NCBI GenBank assembly: GCA_947166105.1
Contig: CAMVCZ010000040.1
Coordinates: 1 to 32,636 of the forward strand
From: an uncultured Bacteroidales bacterium
GTDB taxonomy: Bacteria; Bacteroidota; Bacteroidia; Bacteroidales; F082
Length of the DNA: 32,636 nt
Direction: 5' to 3'
The notes beneath the pieces are model-generated. The model was not told where the DNA came from and ran no database searches. It saw only the letters and a program-made list of their open reading frames with translations. The position numbers and the translations under genes were made by a program. This document shows, piece after piece, positions 29,301 to 32,636 of this stretch (its first letter is position 1; the number at the start of each line of letters is the position of its first letter).

Positions 29301-31792
29301 TCATTGGACTCGTTGATTTCGTTATTGTAGTCGGTCAGCACTATCAAATGATAGGTGCCATCGGCAAGATTGTAAGGGGCTAAATCGTTGCACATCACGG
29401 TAAGGCTTTGCCCAGCAGCCAAATACATATTGCGCCTGATATTGGCAACTCTAATCGTGTCCGTCATGTTCCCCGAAGCGGAAATATAGACCCTATCGGT
29501 GAACATGCTATTTCTGACGATACCTTCGCCCGCATTGATCAAAGTGTAACTGAGATTCAACGGATAGCCTGCCGTGATTTGCTCAGGAGCAGAAATCTGG
29601 GTCACCTGCAAATCGGGACGTAAGATTGTGATGGCATTGGAACGGGCCAAATTGTTGACATCATACAAATACTCAAAAACGGCATTGTTGGCATCGGCAT
29701 GGACATACAGATAGTAAGTCCCCGAAGTAACATTTGATGGCAAGACCATGCTCTCGCTGACCGAATAATTTGCCCCAGATTGCAATCCGCCATAATGATT
29801 GACCGTTTTCAACAGAATGGCAGAGGCATCCAAAGCGTCAGCATTTTGGCAAAGGTAAATCTTATCCACCCAATTGTTCACATTGGGATTGCCTGCACCG
29901 ATATTGTTAACTTTGTAACTATAGGCAAAAGCCTCTCCCGTGCTGACCGTAGTTGGTACAGTCAAATCGGACGGCTCCAAGTCGGCAGGCGGCGAAAGAA
30001 TGACATTCACCGCTTCTGACATAGTGATATTATTGTGGTTCAGCACATGCTCATATACCTGCTCGTAACAGTCCGAATAGACGAAGAAATAAGCCTCACC
30101 ATACATGGTCAACGGAACTTGTCCCGCAAATTGAACTTGATAGGACTGTCCAACAGGCAACTGTCCAGAATGGGGAACAACCGCAAGACAAACTGTTGAG
30201 GATGAGTTGAAATCAGGTTCTGAGGCGATATAAAGCGCATCAGCCCACTGGTCAGTCAAAGTAGTGTTCTCTCCCAAGTTGCTTATCGTTGCCGTAACAC
30301 TCACTGTTGAACCCGAGAAGAAATTGGTCTGTGGAATGATGGAAGTCACTTGCAAATCAGGCAAAATAGGCACCTCAATATCAACAAATTCATAGAAGAA
30401 GTTGTCGTTGAAATATCCACCAGGGCCTTCACCGTGCGCATATTCCGATTGCTCATAAATCCTATTGTCAGCAAAATTCAGGCAATTGTAACAATGATGA
30501 CTCAAGCAGCCGATATAAGGTGGCGGCGAATAGGGTAACTGAACCCCAGTAGAATCCCAATAAATGGTATGGCAGTCGTAGGCATCGGTGAGGACAAACA
30601 GATAGTATTCGCCCACAATGTCAATAGGAAGATTGAAGGTTTGGGTTTGAGTGTAGTACTCACCTGGATTCAAAGCGGTAAGATTGTCGAAAGAGCCTAA
30701 CAAAATCGGGTTGTTGTCGTCAACTGCCACACGGCTTTCCACCGAAAGCCACACACGGTCGTGCCACAAGGCACCATTAGACGTTGCAGCCGTGCCGTCG
30801 TTCTGCACAGTCCAACTAATGGTGGCCTGCTGCCCAGCCACAAGTGTAGAATGGGAGATACCCGTAACATGAAGCTCAGGCAGACCAAGCGAGAAATGAG
30901 CCACATAACTCGCGTTCCCCGTCACCATGAAACTATAGGTAGGATTGGTGGAAACCACATTGCCGTTTTTTGTCCAATTCAGGAAGAAATAGCCTTCGGC
31001 AGGTGTGGCAGTCAAAGTGCAGGTTGAGCCTTGAAAATAAGCACCACCGCCCGACACAGAGCCTCCATTCGAAGGATTAACCAAAGTGCTGACATAATAG
31101 GTGTTTATGGTTTGTTGCACAAAATGCGCAATGTAATTGGAACTTTCAGTTACAATAAAACTATAGACAGGGCTATTAGAAATCACATCTCCGTTCTTGA
31201 TCCAATACTCGAAATTGTAGCCAAAATTAGGCGTGGCCGTTAAGGTACAAGTTTCACCTCCTAAATAAGTGCCGGCACCAGTAACGGAACCTCCATCCGC
31301 AGGACTTGCCGAGGCAGTAACAGCATAGAAAGAAGGAAGGGTATCGTTCTTTATAAAGTCGTAACTTTGTGGCAACATAAGACTATTCCCTTCCAACATG
31401 ATATGCAAAGTATGTTCTCCATCTTCAAGAACATTGGCGTCCAAAAGCAAATTCCCGCCTCCGAGAATACCGCTCTGGATATTGGAAACATCATCGTCAA
31501 ACCAATAGCGGCACTTCAATTCCGCCGTGGGAGGAAACACCTGCGGCGACATCTTCACAAACATGTAGCGTTGGGGGGGCATCAATGATTCGCCCTCCAA
31601 CACCACATACAGGCTGTGCAAACCGTCCACAAGACCATTAACATCCAAAAGCAAATTTCCGTTGCCAAGAAGACCGTTTTGCTTATTGGATATGTCATTG
31701 TCGAACCAATAATAATACTTTATGACAGATTGCGATTGCAAGTTTGAGAAGCCAAGCAACCATCCAAGGAATAAGAATAGAAAACGTTTCAT
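26384..31792 (-). CDS. Giant secreted protein: duplicated N-terminal module, bacterial repeats, about nine CARDB domains
   Basis: A 1,802-aa protein. The start at 31792 gives a signal peptide (MKRFLFLFLGWLLGFSNLQS); the in-frame Met at 31834 lies in the previous gene. Residues 22-80 and 90-148 are two copies of a 59-residue module (YYWFDNDIS..., NGNLLLD). About 157-224 and 234-300 are two bacterial repeat domains (GGSVTGAGTYLGGETCTLTATP). From about 304 come roughly nine CARDB-type Ig-like domains, each opening with LPDLQVT-like words and containing N-x-G turns. The C-terminal part has an IPT-like domain (ITTKITGAKFDSIMDFRL) and a module with VNIEYGNIGTTDLNVSGF and NPDVLRPGYLG. There is no T9SS sorting domain and it ends FAIRRQY. 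It is probably a surface adhesin or scaffold; the matching C-terminal modules sit in the 19880-22102 gene. Confidence 0.85.
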   Translation of the reverse strand: MKRFLFLFLGWLLGFSNLQSQSVIKYYYWFDNDISNKQNGLLGNGNLLLDVNGLVDGLHSLYVVLEGESLMPPQRYMFVKMSPQVFPPTAELKCRYWFDDDVSNIQSGILGGGNLLLDANVLEDGEHTLHIMLEGNSLMLPQSYDFIKNDTLPSFYAVTASASPADGGSVTGAGTYLGGETCTLTATPNFGYNFEYWIKNGDVISNSPVYSFIVTESSNYIAHFVQQTINTYYVSTLVNPSNGGSVSGGGAYFQGSTCTLTATPAEGYFFLNWTKNGNVVSTNPTYSFMVTGNASYVAHFSLGLPELHVTGISHSTLVAGQQATISWTVQNDGTAATSNGALWHDRVWLSVESRVAVDDNNPILLGSFDNLTALNPGEYYTQTQTFNLPIDIVGEYYLFVLTDAYDCHTIYWDSTGVQLPYSPPPYIGCLSHHCYNCLNFADNRIYEQSEYAHGEGPGGYFNDNFFYEFVDIEVPILPDLQVTSIIPQTNFFSGSTVSVTATISNLGENTTLTDQWADALYIASEPDFNSSSTVCLAVVPHSGQLPVGQSYQVQFAGQVPLTMYGEAYFFVYSDCYEQVYEHVLNHNNITMSEAVNVILSPPADLEPSDLTVPTTVSTGEAFAYSYKVNNIGAGNPNVNNWVDKIYLCQNADALDASAILLKTVNHYGGLQSGANYSVSESMVLPSNVTSGTYYLYVHADANNAVFEYLYDVNNLARSNAITILRPDLQVTQISAPEQITAGYPLNLSYTLINAGEGIVRNSMFTDRVYISASGNMTDTIRVANIRRNMYLAAGQSLTVMCNDLAPYNLADGTYHLIVLTDYNNEINESNEGNNTLSHYPMSVLHQPLPDLQPVSLTLPAVIQAGENVAVEFDITNNGDMDLLNSNCTFNIYAAWDDKEILCPVQSQTLPLGNTVSIGIGQTVHFARTVLVPPTVTSACSTFELIANKGSLVPELDTTNNVYTATATVLDCPLPDLVVTNISATAIQSGVENQVSFIVKNNGTANFEGSFNTTVYVRSALDTILCPLVLQVSPEIGVYSIPIGGTLSIIQNVLIPPMANASCNILEVVVDEENLVLESNDDNNATTVAAAVLNYPFDLTATALQVTESVWAGETTTLTWTVKNIGTCPSDEIPLYVKKNGTYTLVQGDLLPLPWVDKVFVSTDAVLSDDDIELCSVARSTLVQPNGTYTMEQSVTLPYTHLGAQYLLCVSDATRVTYDSDTLNNVKAVPIEVQLGSLPDLRIISLTVEEELTSDQAYWVHYTVVNEGERVTQKENWTDALFIGEAMTHIGAFQLGAKIHHGALEVGESYTDSIEILIPNGLAGDYFLIGFTDRTNQIYEHDNEDDNLLAMPVTVMAPPPCDLIVVQPDFPATVVSGEDMTVSWQLRNIGYNPALGRIRNAVYLSKDDAWSSEDKMLGYADIDINIAAGDQLACSLSGFLTGITEGNYYVIVKTNILNALNESSYENNVCVSMLTAEVGFPTLAIGETVQRIMFLERYIYYKIEVGQEYEGETLLCRLESLDQDLSVSNGIYVSHESVPTPENFDFGEFRPYSYEQEIIIPALEQGTYYLLAKGAAIQIGSRDGEQRNIVFDQNISISTSIINFEILSIDADHGANTGSITTKITGAKFDSIMDFRLVKDGDYLPAEKVFFSNSTETYTTFDLAEMPLGVYAMEAELPGGIITIKDGAFTIEEGLPAELAINIVAPASVRSGNTFVVNIEYGNIGTTDLNVSGFVVVSRNGHPIGFTTEELQEGQTELTFYTAESNGNPDVLRPGYLGTKAIMVMAIPATNVSLAVFAIRRQY
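31349..31729 (-). repeat. Tandem 59-residue module at the N-terminus of the CARDB protein
   Basis: Residues 22-80 and 90-148 align without gaps, with about 35 of 59 identical by my count (shared words: YWFD, GNLLLD, PQ.Y). This points to an internal duplication. I do not recognise the module. Confidence 0.8.
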
Positions 31793-31811
31793 AACCCTGA
31801 TATTTAATGGG

Positions 31812-32636
31812 TTATTCTTCAGAGGAAACTTCAACCTCTACATTCAAACGTCCATCGGTTGTGGTGTAACCAGACACAATACACCGGTAAGGTCTCAAAT
31901 AACTGGGACGGGGATTGTAGGGCATAAAACCTCCATAGATTCCGACTTGTACGCCATCATTTCCCAAAAATGTATTGGCGACCTCCGCCTTCAAAGAATA
32001 ATCCGCATCAATGGCAAAAGTGCCATTCCATGCCTCAAACACTTCATCGTATGAGCTGACGTTCATGCAATCGTATGCCGCTACGGTGCTTGGGAAAGTC
32101 TCCCCAATTAAAATACAATGATCGGCATACTGACTTTGAATGTGCGACACATTGCTGCCGATGATGCAATTGTACAGATTCAAATAGGATTGATCATTGT
32201 TTTTCGGCATAATGATAGAATTATAGGCAAAAACCGTTGGGCTACTACTTACCACATTATTATAAAATGAATTAAGCACACAATTGTAAAACACAACGGC
32301 ATCAGCCGCCGAACGGACACTACAGTTAGCAATTAAGCAGTTGTAAAACGCAACATCGTACAAACAAGCACCTGTCCAATAGTTGCCAATAAAATAATTA
32401 AAATAACATTTGCGGAATATTGCGCGATGAAGATCACTATACACGTATATACCTGCATCAAAACAAATACCTTCTATAGTAATATATTCAGTACTAGTAG
32501 TATACAAATAAATATTAGATCCACTTATTCTAGTGGGACTTACACCCAAAGTGTCTGAAACCATTCCAGCACCATGCAAAGTAATATAATGTACCCCAGA
32601 ATTGAGAGCATGAGTTAAGGTGAAAAATGAGTAGTT
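31812..32636 (-). CDS. Secreted right-handed beta-helix protein, N-terminus outside the window
   Basis: The frame is open to the right edge; 274 codons plus stop are visible. The sequence has the short, irregular strands of a parallel beta-helix, with the recurring pattern xxFYNCxIxNxxx (e.g. AFYNCLIANCSV, VFYNCVLNSFYNN, NLYNCIIGSNVSH), as in surface polysaccharide-acting or adhesive proteins of Bacteroidetes. The C-terminal 50 residues form another beta domain ending VEVEVSSEE, with no sorting domain. The region is clearly more AT-rich than the housekeeping part. The stop lies 19 bp before the start of the CARDB gene, so it is upstream in the same operon. No catalytic site can be pointed to. 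Confidence 0.75.
   Translation of the reverse strand, partial: NYSFFTLTHALNSGVHYITLHGAGMVSDTLGVSPTRISGSNIYLYTTSTEYITIEGICFDAGIYVYSDLHRAIFRKCYFNYFIGNYWTGACLYDVAFYNCLIANCSVRSAADAVVFYNCVLNSFYNNVVSSSPTVFAYNSIIMPKNNDQSYLNLYNCIIGSNVSHIQSQYADHCILIGETFPSTVAAYDCMNVSSYDEVFEAWNGTFAIDADYSLKAEVANTFLGNDGVQVGIYGGFMPYNPRPSYLRPYRCIVSGYTTTDGRLNVEVEVSSEE

Overview
The window looks like chromosomal DNA from an uncultured member of the Bacteroidetes, most likely order Bacteroidales. The evidence is consistent: nearly every upstream region carries the Bacteroidetes -7 box TAnnTTTG, two proteins end in type A sorting domains of the type IX secretion system (T9SS), the primary sigma factor is short (288 aa, no region 1.1), and there are several Bacteroidetes-style lipoproteins and outer-membrane barrels. 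No rRNA, tRNA, transposase, integrase or CRISPR array was seen.

Left part (1-9.5 kb). A 5'-truncated gene with a C-terminal A1S_2505-like domain is followed by a lipoprotein prolyl oligopeptidase. Next comes an AAA-type ATPase fused to a PD-(D/E)XK-like nuclease domain. It has its own promoter and terminator and sits between two near-identical 62-bp palindromic repeats, which suggests a mobile or dispersed cassette. A DUF4421-like barrel, a two-gene minus-strand unit (barrel plus metallophosphoesterase lipoprotein), a T9SS cargo protein and an iron-type superoxide dismutase follow.

Middle part (9.5-19.9 kb). This is mostly housekeeping: an ABC exporter that ends right after its H-loop, rpoD, a DegP/HtrA protease, a GNAT acetyltransferase, an mltG / phosphohexomutase / TPR-lipoprotein operon, a MORN-repeat protein and recR. 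Between the acetyltransferase and mltG lies the broken remnant of a thiol-activated (cholesterol-dependent) cytolysin, with a nonsense codon, a frameshift and a large internal deletion.

Right part (19.9-32.6 kb). One minus-strand operon runs from beyond the right edge: a beta-helix protein (partial), a 1,802-aa protein with bacterial repeats and CARDB domains, a 1,411-aa RHS protein, and a 740-aa T9SS cargo protein. The RHS protein keeps a standard core up to its DPFG junction. It then switches to an AT-rich, cysteine-rich tip with a secreted phospholipase A2-like active site (Cys-Tyr-Tyr-His-Asp-Arg-Cys-Tyr) and a tail of four 11-residue repeats. I read this as a surface or secreted polymorphic-toxin-like system. 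No separate immunity gene is visible directly behind the tip. This operon is the most interesting part of the window; the palindrome-flanked ATPase and the dead cytolysin come next.
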